The notes below the pieces were generated by a model. That model was not told the origin of the DNA and did not search any database. It saw only the letters and a program-made list of their open reading frames with translations. A DNA stretch of 64,000 nt from Maylandia zebra (taxonomy: Eukaryota; Chordata; Actinopteri; Cichliformes; Cichlidae): contig NC_135183.1 in assembly GCF_041146795.1 (NCBI RefSeq), forward strand, positions 13,988,840-14,052,839, in the 5' to 3' direction. Positions 48,201 through 59,187 of this stretch are shown here, one piece after another. Positions within the stretch are counted from its first letter, which is position 1. Every line of letters starts with the position of its first letter. The position numbers were made by a program, and so were the translations under genes.

Positions 48201-51200
48201 CATGATTGTGAGAGGAATAAAAGAATTGTGGACATCAGTATGAAGCGTGGATTCTTTCGACCAGAGTAGATACATGTAGCATTTGTGTAACTAGAAATAG
48301 TACGAATAGTGTTCATAGTCATACCATTATAGCCCTTTGAGAGCCAGCAGAAATAAAGATGTTTTGGGCATATGAAGGAACTCCATCTCTTTTTGTGATG
48401 AACTCAGCGATGCTTTGCCTCACATGACGAAGACCAGAGGATGCAGTGTATGAACCTATCAAATTATAATTATTTAAGTATATTTCAATATACATGTGAG
48501 TTAAAATCCCAGACTCTCAAGTTTAAAATTCAGTTTGTACATGCAAATTTTTTAACCCTCACCCACACTTGCTCCGTCACAGGCCTCCAGGAGTTTCTGA
48601 GCTCTTATCTTGACATCCAGAGGAAAACATTTGTCTTCCAGCAGCTGAGGGTATATACACACTGCCAAGACCTGAGGAAGTAGGCCAGATTCAGAGAGGA
48701 GTTTGTAGACAAGACTTTTTGAACAAGGAAAGTGTTTTTAACACATTAAGAAGACAACATGGTTACAAATATAGGATATGTATGGTGCAAGAGTAATATA
48801 AAATGCAGGAATTAACAATAATCACTATACATTACATCCACTGCAGAAAGTAATGGACATAAATAAAGCACATGAAAATAAAATGGATAAATAAGATTAC
48901 ACTTAAAAAATCACAACTTATATGACAGATACACAAGTTTGACAGGAATGCTTACACAACACAAAAAGTTACACAACACAATTAATGAACACTAACCTGT
49001 CGAAGAAATGAAACATGTTGTAAATCAACTCTGTGGGGATCACCTGAGCTAACATCAATCACCTTCTTGAAGGGTTTCTGCGCCCCCTGCAGGACAACAC
49101 ATGTTTAAGACTCAATTCTCTAGACCCGAAACAGATTTTCTCATTTCTCGCAACATTTCTGAGGTTCTCAGCTCCCAAGTTAGCTAACAGTTTTAGAGAA
49201 ACAACTCAGTTAAAACAATTAACTCATAAATGAAGAAGCAGTTTGAATGTTTATTACAGCTGAAAGTTTCTTTGATTTAATGAAAACCAGCCTGGTTAAA
49301 ATATTTAGATTTTTAATCAAAATGGCAGTGGACCACAGAAGTGTGTTCCTCATCTTCAAATTTTCTTAACTCTTTAACCCTTAAGTAACCCCTGAAGTTC
49401 CTTTCTGAAGTGAGCCATTTCTGTCATATTTAACGCTTTTGGTTTAACTCTTTCACTGAGACTTCAACTTTGCTAGCTCTTCATTCCTCAAAGATTTTAT
49501 CCAAGCAGCTCCGCTATGTTTGAAATTGCTGCAAACCTGTTGTGTGTGTGCTCTGTGAATATGCTTACATATATCAGGGGCAAATATGGGTTTAATATCT
49601 TGCCCAAAGACACTCAGTTAATCAGACTTGAAGAATCAGGGACTGATATTGTGTTTAATTAAAAATATTAAGTAGGTTGAACTCAATTTTTAACAATTTG
49701 TTATTAGAACTCAATTTAAGTAAGTTACCAGTACTTTTTATGCAAAAACGCTGATCAACTCAATTTATTTGAGTTGTCTTAACTTAGAAAAACTAAGTAA
49801 GCTGGAAATGTTGCTTCTCAGTGCGGAAGGCTGAAAGACGTGTTTTGAAAGTGCCACGCCACTACTGTCCCCCTCCCTAGCATGGATGTTAATGTTAGCT
49901 ATGTTATATTGCTGCCTCTGTTCGGTGGTGTCGGGCCAAACGGACTTTAACGTGTGTTTGAACGAGCTGACGGTTCACTCGTTAAGCTGAAAGAAAGATG
50001 CTTTAATCACAGGAGTCACACATGTGTCCACTGAACCATCTGGGAACTCTTCTTGTTTCGTAATAACACAAATACTAAATCCTCCTTCTTTTGTGCTGTT
50101 TTGTAGCAGTGTATACACCTGAGACTGTCACCTGTCTGTCTGTGCTGCACTCTCTCTCTGTTTCTTTCTCTCTGTGTTGTGTAATAAAAGTATGAACATG
50201 TATTTATAAGTTACACTTGTGTTTGAATCCTGCAGCTTATCACACATTTGATTTCCATGTGTGACAACTGCAAGTGTCCAGAGTGATGACAGACTGAGGG
50301 ACCCACTGCTGCACATCATCTGTGAGGCATTGCACTCACTGAAGGAATAACTGAAGGAACAACATTTGTCTCATATATATGATACACCTATATATGCACT
50401 GTCAAAGATACTTGTCTTTGAGTGAAGATTTAAGGTGATAAGACATATAAATAACTGCAACTTGAATCTGTACTGAGGCTCAGTATTTGACACAGAGTTC
50501 ATGTTCACTGCTGTAATAGCTAATAATGATTAATATAATAACTATAATAATATTGGGCATATTATATTTACATTACCAAAGTGATATGACTTTAGTCTCA
50601 TGAACAACATTAGCTAATTGTTATTTACTAACTAATCTTGAAATAACTGTTCAGTACAGAAATGAAGCCCAAAAATCATGTTTTACTGTCCTGTGGTCTC
50701 AGCCTCAGATACTTATCAAATCACACAAAGCTCATGTAGAAACAAACAAACAAATGAACAAAATATGTTCTCCTTCATTTCTGTCAAGCAAAGTTGTATG
50801 ACACATTTCCAGCGGTTAGTATCATGGTTGCTAGGCAACCTGGGAAGCGCGACGGAGACTAGACCGTTGCATACAGACAAACTTGCTGTTTAATTTGCAA
50901 ATCGAGCTCAACACTGCCCCTAGCGTCCTGGAGCACTTCCGTTGTGTTTTGGAATTTGCATGTGTTTTGGAGTTTGCATGTGTTTTGCATTTTGCAAGTG
51001 TTTTGGAGTTTGCAAGTGTTTTGGAGTTTGCAAGTGTTTTGGATTTTGCAAGTGTTTTGGAGTTTGCAAGTGTTTTGGAGTTTGTACGTGTTTTGGAGTT
51101 TGCAAGTGTTTTGGAGTTTGCAAGTGTTTTGGAGTTTGTACGTGTTTTGGAGTTTGCAAGTGTTTTGGATTTTGCAAGTGTTTTGGAGTTTGTACGTGTT

Positions 51201-53737
51201 TTGGAGTTTGCAAGTGTTTTGGATTTTGCAAGTGTTTTGGAGTTTGTACGTGTTTTGGAGTTTGTGAGATTATAATATTATTTTATGCCATGTTATACCC
51301 CTAATTAAAGATTGTGAATTATTATGTAGTTTTAGTTTGCATTATTCTCCTGAATTAGAAGAAGGTGATAACTATTGCATTTGTTAAACTGATTTGCATT
51401 ACATTAGATTGCTGATTTATTGTGAATGAATGATATTGTTTTATGATGCATTATACTGCTGAGTTATAAGAAATACTGTTCGCAGAAAGTCATCGCCTTA
51501 TTTGTCTGATTAGAAGAGAACAGAACATACTGGAGTTTTCTGCCCCATCTCAGCAGGAGCAGATAAACAGGGAGCCAAGGTCGTAGCTTAGGCACTGTGT
51601 GAGAGAAAGCATGTGAATGTTTAGGCTTTTATGATAAGGTGGGGGCCACTAGAGGCTATAAGAGTTTGATCAATGCTCCACCATTTTGAGATCTGATGCT
51701 GTCTGCGTACGGTGTCCATCTCCCACGCGTGTGATCATTAAAATCATTGTTTGACTCAACCCGGCCGGACCAGTGTTGTTATTGTGGTTTTTCCTCTTGT
51801 GTCCATCCCCAATATTTGAATCCGTAACAAGTTTGCAAGTGTTTTGGATTTTGCAAGTGTTTTGGATTTTTCATGTGTTTTGGAGTTTGCAAGTGTTTTG
51901 GAGTTTGCAAGTGTTTTGGAGTTTGTACGTGTTTTGGAGTTTGCAAGTGTTTTGGAGTTTGCAAGTGTTTTGGAGTTTGCAAGTGTTTTGGAGTTTGCAA
52001 GTGTTTTGGAGTTTGTACGTGTTTTGGATTTTGCAAGTGTTTTGGAGTTCGCAAGTGTTTTGGAGTTTGTACATGTTTTGGAGTTTGCATGTGTTTTGGA
52101 GTTCGCAAGTGTTTTGGAGTTTGTACATGTTTTGGAGTTTGCATGTGTTTTGGAGTTTGCAAGTGTTTTGGAGTTTGCAAGTGTTTTGGAGTTTGCAAGT
52201 GTTTTGGAGTTTGTACGTGTTTTGGAGTTTGCAAGTGTTTTGGAGTTTGTACGTGCTTTGTCTCTAGGGGCCACCGTAAGAATGTAACCAAACTGTTTAT
52301 CATTGAGAAAGTGTGATGGAACATTAACATAGTGTTAGTTTTTAACCAGCTGTTGTTATTATTTAGCCAGTTTTTGTCTGTTGGAATCTTTCTCCTACAA
52401 CAGAACATAGATGTGATGCTTCATATCTTGAATATGGAGGAGCAGACATGAATTAAAATGTATCCTCACAGTATGCAAATGCCTACGGGGACTCTCTTCT
52501 CTTCTACATTTGGTATTTTACATTTGGCCCACATAAAACGTGATTAGTCTGATGAAAGAAGTCCTTCCCGACCACTGCATTCAAATAGAGTGGGACAACA
52601 TTGCTGCTTCCACAAACTGCAAACCCACTGATGTGTATTTTTAATAGATTAATTATATGTTTGTTGGAAGACGTAATTACACACCAACCTCCTATATATT
52701 TCGGAGTACACTATGGTTTTTGGCTATTTAATAGTGTAAAATAAATTACTGACTTCACCTTTAAAGGTGGTGTAACACTACTGCTGTGTATGTGGAGAAG
52801 ATGTAGACATTTGTTCACAACCCTGTGACAACCATTAAAAAATAAACAATTAAACAGGAATCTGTAACTCTCAATTTGTAAGACCTTCTGATTAGTAGAC
52901 GGCCTGCTTCAACATCTAAGGCACAGCCGCATAGTGTAGTTGCATGTTGTCACCTTACTGAGATGCTGTATGTTACTTTAACTCCTTTAATTTAGCACTC
53001 CTCAGTAGATCTAAGAGTGTGTAGATAACTGTAAATCCTGTAAGCAAGTAGAGCTGTCTTGTCACAAGTGATTTTTGTGGTTGTTTGCTATGACAGATCT
53101 GTAAATACCTTTTATGTGTAAATCAAGGAGTTTGGCAAGTGTCAACTTACCTATATTTACATCTCCAGTAGGGAAATGTATGCATTCTCATTTACACATT
53201 TGGCTACATGTTCTAAAAATAAATAAATTTAAAAAAAAACCACACATTGCGTTACCACTTGAAGAGAGGCTAGTCTTTCCCGATGTTTGCTACAGAGATT
53301 GCATTTACTTTATTCCACGGACACTTTTACTTAAAAGAAAGATATTTTGGATATATACGTTTGAGCTGATTGCCAGGACTTACCAGTGAAATCTCTTTTC
53401 TGATTCGTTCAGCCAGATTCTGAAGCATAGTTTGCGGAGAGTCTCTAAGCCCTCTCACTGTGGGGTTCACATGTTGAAGAGAAGTCATCATCTCCATGAA
53501 ACAGTTGAACTCAAATGTTGGAGCTGTCCATTTAAAACTATTGCAGTCCGAGGAGCTTTGCCAGACAGACACTGCTTCTTCCAAATTACTTTCTAGCACA
53601 GACTTTCCCAAAATGTGGGGCCCGCCCAAAGCCATTGCGGGGAGCGGGGGCAACGCTTGGACACTGCTAGCACAGGGCGCCACACAAATGCAAAGCAGGA
53701 GATGAAGCATCGCTGAATGTTTCCAAACCAACTTCAT
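39276..53737 (-). CDS. Alanine aminotransferase-like protein, copy B (lysine-less)
   Basis: Eleven coding exons form one open frame: 53384-53737, 48997-49086, 48563-48671, 48325-48455, 46588-46831, 46130-46209, 45904-46040, 40102-40276, 39869-40024, 39476-39585, 39276-39381. All introns are GT-AG, with the same phases as copy A and mostly identical exon lengths. Family blocks include [50 protein letters not shown] and SFHLRLCIL. The PLP lysine is Ser377 (FHSLSSTCIREC), and the phosphate-cup ASD is SQR. In contrast to copy A, the cofactor Asn307, Asp335 and Tyr338 remain, as does carboxylate Arg529. Starting at 53737 gives 563 residues with a hydrophobic leader (MLHLLLCICVA); starting at Met81 gives 483, close to the usual core. 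No transaminase activity is expected. Intron 7 (5.6 kb) holds a fold-back element and intron 1 a minisatellite. Confidence 0.88.
41408..42610 (+). mobile_element. L1-like LINE ORF2 C-terminal fragment
   Basis: The plus strand encodes INRNVFEFLWRNKTHYIERS and GGIKTPELEFMVGTLRIKWL, then after frameshifts NGVILSYTDFSEKYCLNCSQ. Order and wording match the C-terminal domain of fish L1-type ORF2, beyond the reverse transcriptase. The fragment is broken by several stops and frameshifts and lies inside the fold-back element. Confidence 0.65.
42700..43803. repeat. AATCGATT-rich non-autonomous element
   Basis: Repeated AATCGATT-type words lie at both sides (42710-42760 and 43712-43790), with CCACCCCTA at the right end; the complement TAGGGGTGGG is common at fish transposon ends. 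The middle carries an imperfect inverted repeat (43462-43578). No coding sequence was found. The class is uncertain (hAT-like or similar). Confidence 0.45.
46890..48320. other. Intron 4 of copy B
   Basis: No exon was found. A transposon scrap with GCGGTCCCCAACCCCCCGGG lies at about 48042-48062, related to CAGTCCCCAACC at 41348. Confidence 0.4.
50925..52272. repeat. 18-bp minisatellite, split by a solo LTR
   Basis: Two arrays (50944-51264 and 51830-52256) repeat the unit GTGTTTTGGAGTTTGCAA, with variants in which GCAA is GTAC or GCAT and GAG is GAT. Both arrays run in the same direction and are separated only by the LTR insertion. The outer flanks carry GCCCCTAG on the left (50917) and CTAGGGGC on the right (52264), suggesting the whole block is a small element with inverted ends. 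Because 18 is a multiple of three and the unit lacks stops, several frames on both strands stay open. These are not genes. Confidence 0.9.
51265..51829 (+). mobile_element. Solo LTR of an endogenous retrovirus-like element
   Basis: The segment begins TGAGATTATAAT and ends CCGTAACA (TG...CA). It is flanked by the 6-bp duplication AGTTTG (51259-51264 and 51830-51835). Inside are a TATA-like CTATAAGAG at 51656 and a poly(A)-type ATTAAA at 51737, in the order of a U3-R-U5 LTR read on the plus strand. No internal gag-pol-env sequence is present, so this is the product of LTR-LTR recombination. Confidence 0.78.
52273..53383. other. Intron 1 of copy B, proximal part
   Basis: Nothing coding was recognised between the minisatellite and the first coding exon of copy B. 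Confidence 0.4.
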
Positions 53738-55390
53738 TCTAAGCCAAAGACTAGAAAATATGGTGAAGCATATCTTCCCTTTCAGATGTTAGCTCTTTAT
53801 ACAGTAAAGTTACAGTGGGATACAAATAATATCAGGCTGATTCTGCCATCCTACCACGGTTTGGTCCCCCTGTCTAAACAGACAAATAGTATCCCACAGC
53901 TGTTTATGTTTTTAAACCCATTTTGCACAGAGAAGCATTTTTTGAAAAATGTATTGATAGCAATGTTGAATATTATTACACAGAATAAAAACAACTACAT
54001 GTAAAATAATTACACCGTGACGCCTCTGCCGTTCTAAATAGAGACAGTAACTGCGTGTTTATATGCAAGCGTGTAAAACCTGTAAATCTGAATATCTGCC
54101 ATTCTGCAATTCATCTCATGTAAACAATAACGTGACGCACAGCGTGACGTGAAAAAAGGCACATACCTTTGACGTTGCATGACGAACTCTGTATTCCTCC
54201 TCCACACGTAAACGCAAAAAAGGAGTTTTAAAATCTCAGTTTTCTGTGATTCGAAATGCCGTTTACGTGTGGACGAAACCGCTGCGTTTTCAAAAATACC
54301 CGTGTAGGTGCGGACGTAGCGTAAAAGAGTTAGTAGTTTATTTCCTTACTACCTGTAATTTATTGCAATTACTTGTATTTGCGTAACTGTTTACTAAATA
54401 TTTGAGGTGTGAAATAAACCGCAATGGAGCAAAATATGGGTGTGTGTGGTTGGAGGATGTGTTTGTGCGTGAGTGTGAGTGTGCGCGCGCGGGGGGGGGG
54501 GAGGAAAAAAAGTTTGGGAACCACCGCTTTTCTTTGCAAGCTCCTTTGACTACGATGACCTGGATGACTGAGAACCTTCACAGACATTTTGGGAACCACT
54601 GTTCTACCACAACAAATTAAAGAATAACTAACTGGTGGACCACTTCAACAGAATGAAATGGGACTGCAGGTTTAATATGTAATTCTTTGACCAGAAAGAG
54701 ACCTATGTACTGGTCTAAAAGAAAATAATGTAATGTAAAACCCAAGCAAGAATATTTATATATTAACTTGTATTTTTAAATAGATCACAATATTTTAGAA
54801 ATTTGTGGTTTTAATACGCAACTGTTTTTGCAGTTATTAATGACACCATTCCTTTTATAAGGCTCTTATTTAATTTACACTGGGGCTCCAGTCACATACA
54901 TATCAGCATGTTCCGAATAAATAAACAAGGGTCAATAAATATTTTTATCATATGACTACCTGTTGAACAAGCTCTTTGTAATGCTTGTAATGTAATGCTT
55001 TGACAAAATCAGAATAGAAATCTACTTCATTTGCCGATCAAGGATAAAAAGCTTGGCAACAACTATTCTTCAGAAATGCAACATAGGAATAAGGATAAAC
55101 ACCGTACAGAGGAAAAATAATAACTAATAAAACAACATTAAAATAAAGTGGGAAATCTTTTTACAGACAACTATGACAAAGTGCAAAAGTAGAATATTTT
55201 GGGAAGTTTGGAATGAAATGGATTGTGCTAGCCCATAACTTTGAATTTTCTTTAACTGGTAGCAGCATAGCAGCATTTAAACAGTTCTTAATTTGGTTCA
55301 CATAATGACTCAGTGAAAAATGTTGCTTATCAATTACTTGACACATATATAATTGTATAAGTTTAGCTTTTATACAACAGAGCAGACTTG
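53738..55390. other. Upstream region of copy B
   Basis: No exon was recognised. A DNA-element end lies near 54130-54320 (GCATGACGAACTCTG, then CGTTTACGTGTGGACGAAAC). A poly-G run lies at about 54489-54500 next to a (GC)n patch. A clear TATA box directly upstream of 53737 was not found. Confidence 0.4.
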
Positions 55391-55398
55391 GACTAGAC

Positions 55399-55624
55399 CA
55401 GGGGTGCCCAATCCCGGTCCTCGAGAGCTACCGTCCTGCAGCTTTTAGACGCATCCTTGTTCCCACACACCCGAATCAAATGAATGGCTTGTTATCAGGC
55501 CTTTGCCAAACATGATGGCATGCTGAAGAGGTAATCAAACCATTTGATTCAGCTGTGTTGGAGTAGGGATGCATCTAAAAGCTGCAGGATAGTAGCTCTT
55601 GAGGACTGGGATTGGGCAGCCCTG
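55399..55624. mobile_element. hAT-type MITE
   Basis: The element runs CAGGGGTGCCCAATCCCGGT ... ATTGGGCAGCCCTG with inverted ends and an internal inverted pair (CTGCAGCTTTTAGA and TCTAAAAGCTGCAG). An exact 8-bp duplication GACTAGAC flanks it (55391-55398 and 55625-55632), the size produced by hAT transposases. It is 226 bp long with no coding capacity. Confidence 0.92.
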
Positions 55625-55995
55625 GACTAGACGGTCCCTTTCCTGCCATGGGGTGAAATTACCTGAGACGGTTAACCAGGGCCCCACCCTGGAGCCATAC
55701 CTGAGGAGGGAGCTAGGTGGAGAGCGGCTGGTTGCCGCACGTTAGGGGACAGAATTTGTTTGGATGCAATTTTTTTTAATCATTAGAAGAAAAAAAAAGA
55801 AGAAAAAAATATATATATCAATAAAAATGTGATCACTCCTTTTTCTGGATTTTTGTTTTAAAATGAAAAGACACTCTGCCGATTACATGAAAGAGCTTTA
55901 TTAAATGGAAACTTGCACATGATTTGCAATGCAGAATAATAATACTGGACAGTTAGCATAGGTGCAGAGAGAAAAACACAACTTGTGTCAACCGC

Positions 55996-56250
55996 CTAAT
56001 ACACAATGGCTATAGGCCAAAACGATGACCTTTGCATAGAAGTCCCTACCCAGTGCAACTGCAGTGTAGGGAGAAAGAGAGGTTTGTGTCTACGGGGACA
56101 GTTAAAGGGAGCTCCAGGTACACAATAATAATTTCTACATAAAGTTATAGTATCTTCAATCTGAAGTCCGCTAGCATCCTTGTAGCACGTTCTTTTATCT
56201 ATTAAAACAGGATCTACAGCTGTCTGATAAATAAAAGAAGTTATATACAA
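55996..56250 (-). CDS. Possible small cysteine-containing protein or terminal exon
   Basis: An 84-codon frame reads MYITSFIYQTAVDPVLIDKR, then CYKDASGLQIEDTITLC and CVPGAPFNCPRR. It could also be a terminal exon beginning after the acceptor TTTATTTATCAG at 56224. AATAAA on the minus strand follows near 55897, about 100 nt after the stop, and a TATA-like CTTTATATTTAA lies near 56300. Four cysteines fall within about 35 residues. I recognise no family. The combination of acceptor, frame and poly(A) signal is suggestive but could be chance. Confidence 0.25.
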   Translation of the reverse strand: MYITSFIYQTAVDPVLIDKRTCYKDASGLQIEDTITLCRNYYCVPGAPFNCPRRHKPLFLPTLQLHWVGTSMQRSSFWPIAIVY

Positions 56251-56339
56251 TGAGAAATCAGACAGGGGAGGAGATGAAGTAGCTACAGGGGTGGGTGGTT
56301 AAATATAAAGTCATGCAGAGGGTCCAATCAAAGCTGCTT

Positions 56340-57769
56340 TTGGCAAATTCAGGACCAGTTGGGCCACATCTGTTGATTAAAGTCAGATGATGGAAACTGA
56401 TCTTGATCGATGGTTTAGAAACAAGGCATGAAATCAGAGCTGGCAGGTAAAAAGAATGCTTTACTAGGTTTTTTTTGTTGTTTTTTTCTTTGCTTGGTTT
56501 TTTTTTTTTTTAGTGATAGCCCTTTATTTGTGGGTGTTTCCCTGTAGAGGCGAACACATCTGAGCCCCTATGCAGACACCCAGGGGAGCGTTCTCGTCTC
56601 CTCCCCCACTCACTGTTCTCACACTTCTCTGAAGGTAGTATAGATAAATTTAGAGCCCTTTGAAGAAATATTAAAAAAAAACTTCTCTACGTGGTTTGGT
56701 GAGAATTTGTGCTCTCCCCGGCAGAACAAGAAAGTCTATGACAGAAGCCCCCACCACCTGGAGGCAGAGTTCAAGTGATCAACCGAGGACTTGGTCTTGA
56801 TTAGGAGGAACAGACTTGCATCTTTAGATCCCTTTAAACCCTATTTCATGGGTAGTGGTCAAAAACCAAATGAGCATGTTCCTCTAGACTGTAGATCGTT
56901 TTCCCTAAAAGGGAAATTATTCCAGTTGTAAAGAGAGCTCCTGTTCTTTCTTAAATACAAGAGTAATTACACTCCAGAACAAAGGCACATACAGGATACT
57001 TCCTTTTTGCTACAAGTGCCCTCTAACCCCTTTTTCCATCCATTACGAACAGTTTAATTTTTCATTCCCCACATTTGTGTAACCTGAGTTTTCGTCTCCC
57101 TTTTTATCCTGTTTTTCTTGGTAAAGCCTGAAACAAAGTAAGTGCAAATTTCAGGGGGAGCTTTGTAGGTAAATTATTGTTTAAATTGTACAGCATTCAT
57201 CTGAAAATGTCAAATGGAAATTTATATTGTGTTTGCATTTGAAAAAGTGCTAGCTGTATTTACTGCTGATTCCCACAATGACTCTTTATAATAATGGCAA
57301 ATAATAATTAAAGAATAATTTCATTATTTGTTATTGTACTGATTGTTTTTCCTTTTTAAATAACTTCCAGGTCCATCAAAATAATGAATAATGTCTGTTT
57401 TCATAAATATTTCATTTTCAAACACTTTCTTTTTCTCACCAATGGTTTAAACTTCCCCAGATTCCATTTCATTGGACACTATTGCCGAAAGTATTAGAAA
57501 CACGTTGTAGTTTTGTTATGCGATCTACTTTTCATGAAATCTGTCACAGAAAAACCAGTTTGCAATTAATATGTTTCAGCCTTTAGTCCACGATTGTTTT
57601 TATAGCTTAGTTTTATGTCTTTTCAGTCCATGAGATACTTATGTTTGTGTTTACTTTTTTCATTCTGCCCTCAGCACAGAACGTTGCTATACTATATGAT
57701 ATTTTCTCGTCAAAGAACATGTTTTCTTCACTTCTAAATGGATTGCATGTGGCTGCTGTAGAAAGCCTG
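56340..57769. other. Intergenic sequence, nothing recognised
   Basis: No exon, RNA gene or repeat boundary could be supported. Poly-T runs lie near 56467-56512. Confidence 0.4.
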
Positions 57770-57774
57770 CTAGA

Positions 57775-59112
57775 GTCCACTCCAGGAAGCAGGTTTATCT
57801 AACAACTCTTTGTTAACCCTGAGATGAGGAAAACGCCAGGTTTTCTGTTCCAGAAAGCGAGTTAACTTAAACTCAGTCACTGGGTAAACAGAACTAAACC
57901 CACTCAATGTCCTGCTGCTGAATCAGCTGACTGATACTCTGATTCAGCTCCTCATTCACTATGAAAGTGCATAGCACAGGTAATTCATTTAAGGAAATTT
58001 ACATTTTTAGAAAAACACAAATCCCAGTTAGACCTCAGTTAGCTGTTTTTAGATTTGAGTGCTTTTACCCTCACTCAGATCCATCTCTTCTGTGACCCTG
58101 TGGACAGCTGTGTAACTGTCAGCCTATCAACAAGTTTAGAGCACTGTAGCAATTACTGTTTATGTTAAATTGATCTGTATGAAGCGTTAGACAGACAACA
58201 CACTGGTCAATGAACTTCATTTCCCGTGTTGCTATCGGTCATACTATCAGTCACAGATGTTGGAGATGAATATTTGAATGAAGATTAGGCTGAAAGGGCA
58301 TTAAGAGTCTAAAAATGTATTTTAAATTGGCTTTTTAGGCAAAATGCGGTGTGTTCTGTAGATTTCATGTTGAAATGTGTTCACAGATTGATATTCAGTC
58401 ATTAACTCATTAAATTAAAGTCAAACATCAGGCTGAATGGTAGAGAGTCTGAAAATCAGAATTTGAATCTGATGTTTTCGACTAAAAAAATCACCTGAAT
58501 CTTTCTCATTGGATCAACTCAGACCCAGATTTGCCCACAGGTAGCCTATGATAGGCTCCACAATGGATCAAAAACTATGTTCAGGTTGGAGTCCACTTGC
58601 ACAACAGAAAAGATTAAAAATGGACAAGAATCACAGATTCATACTGGATCGGGCCTGGATTGAATTCGGCTTCAGTAATTTCCCAGTTCATGCGTTTTTG
58701 GTCCGTTTTGGATGCACATCTCATGTAAAGGACTGTGAACACGATAGAAAATTTTAAATTTCATATAAAAGTTTGTAAGGTCTGTAATGATAACAGACTG
58801 GTCCAAGCAAATTAAAATGAGTCCCCCCCCCCCCCCGATAAATGTCATAGTCAGCACTGGCACATGTTCACATTCCTCCATTCATTTGATTAAAATTGAG
58901 ACTCTGCACTATATTCCCCTGTTGCATTGTGGTATCTGATCTTCAGTGATGAGTGTTTCCTTTCTCTACTCATGCAAGTGAGTAGAGAAAGAAAACACTT
59001 ATGAGCAGTTCTGAAACTGAAAACCTTGAGCTTCTGATATCAGAGTTAATCAACTAAGAGTTTATCAGACTAACAGTTTATTGAATATGCTTCCTGGAAC
59101 CGAGCCCTGTTC
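57775..59112. mobile_element. Non-autonomous DNA element with about 100-bp inverted ends
   Basis: The left side reads CCAGGAAGCAGGTTTATCTA and continues to GAGATGAGG, AGGTTTTCTGTTCCAGAA. The complement of the right side reads CCAGGAAGCATATTCAATAA and continues through TCTGATATCAG, AAGGTTTTCAGTTTCAGAA. The two are clearly related inverted repeats. There is no coding sequence, and the class and target duplication are unresolved. Confidence 0.6.
59077..59082 (-). terminator. Candidate poly(A) signal of the PLC-gamma gene
   Basis: AATAAA on the minus strand lies about 105 nt after the TAA at 59188-59190. It sits inside the right inverted repeat of the neighbouring DNA element. Confidence 0.45.
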
Positions 59113-59187
59113 TATTCAGGCTGTCACCACACAACCTATGAGGCACAGTTTGTGTTGGAGTTTAGCGCTCTCGGGTGGACGGGAGGA

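Noticed and set aside
50883..51304. Long open frames of hexapeptide repeats in several frames of the first 18-bp array
   Set aside because: The 18-bp unit is divisible by three and stop-free, so frames open automatically on both strands. There is no start context, splice site or non-repeat domain.
51756..52408. Repetitive open frames of up to 209 codons in the second 18-bp array
   Set aside because: Same artefact of a stop-free 18-bp tandem repeat, running partly into the solo LTR.
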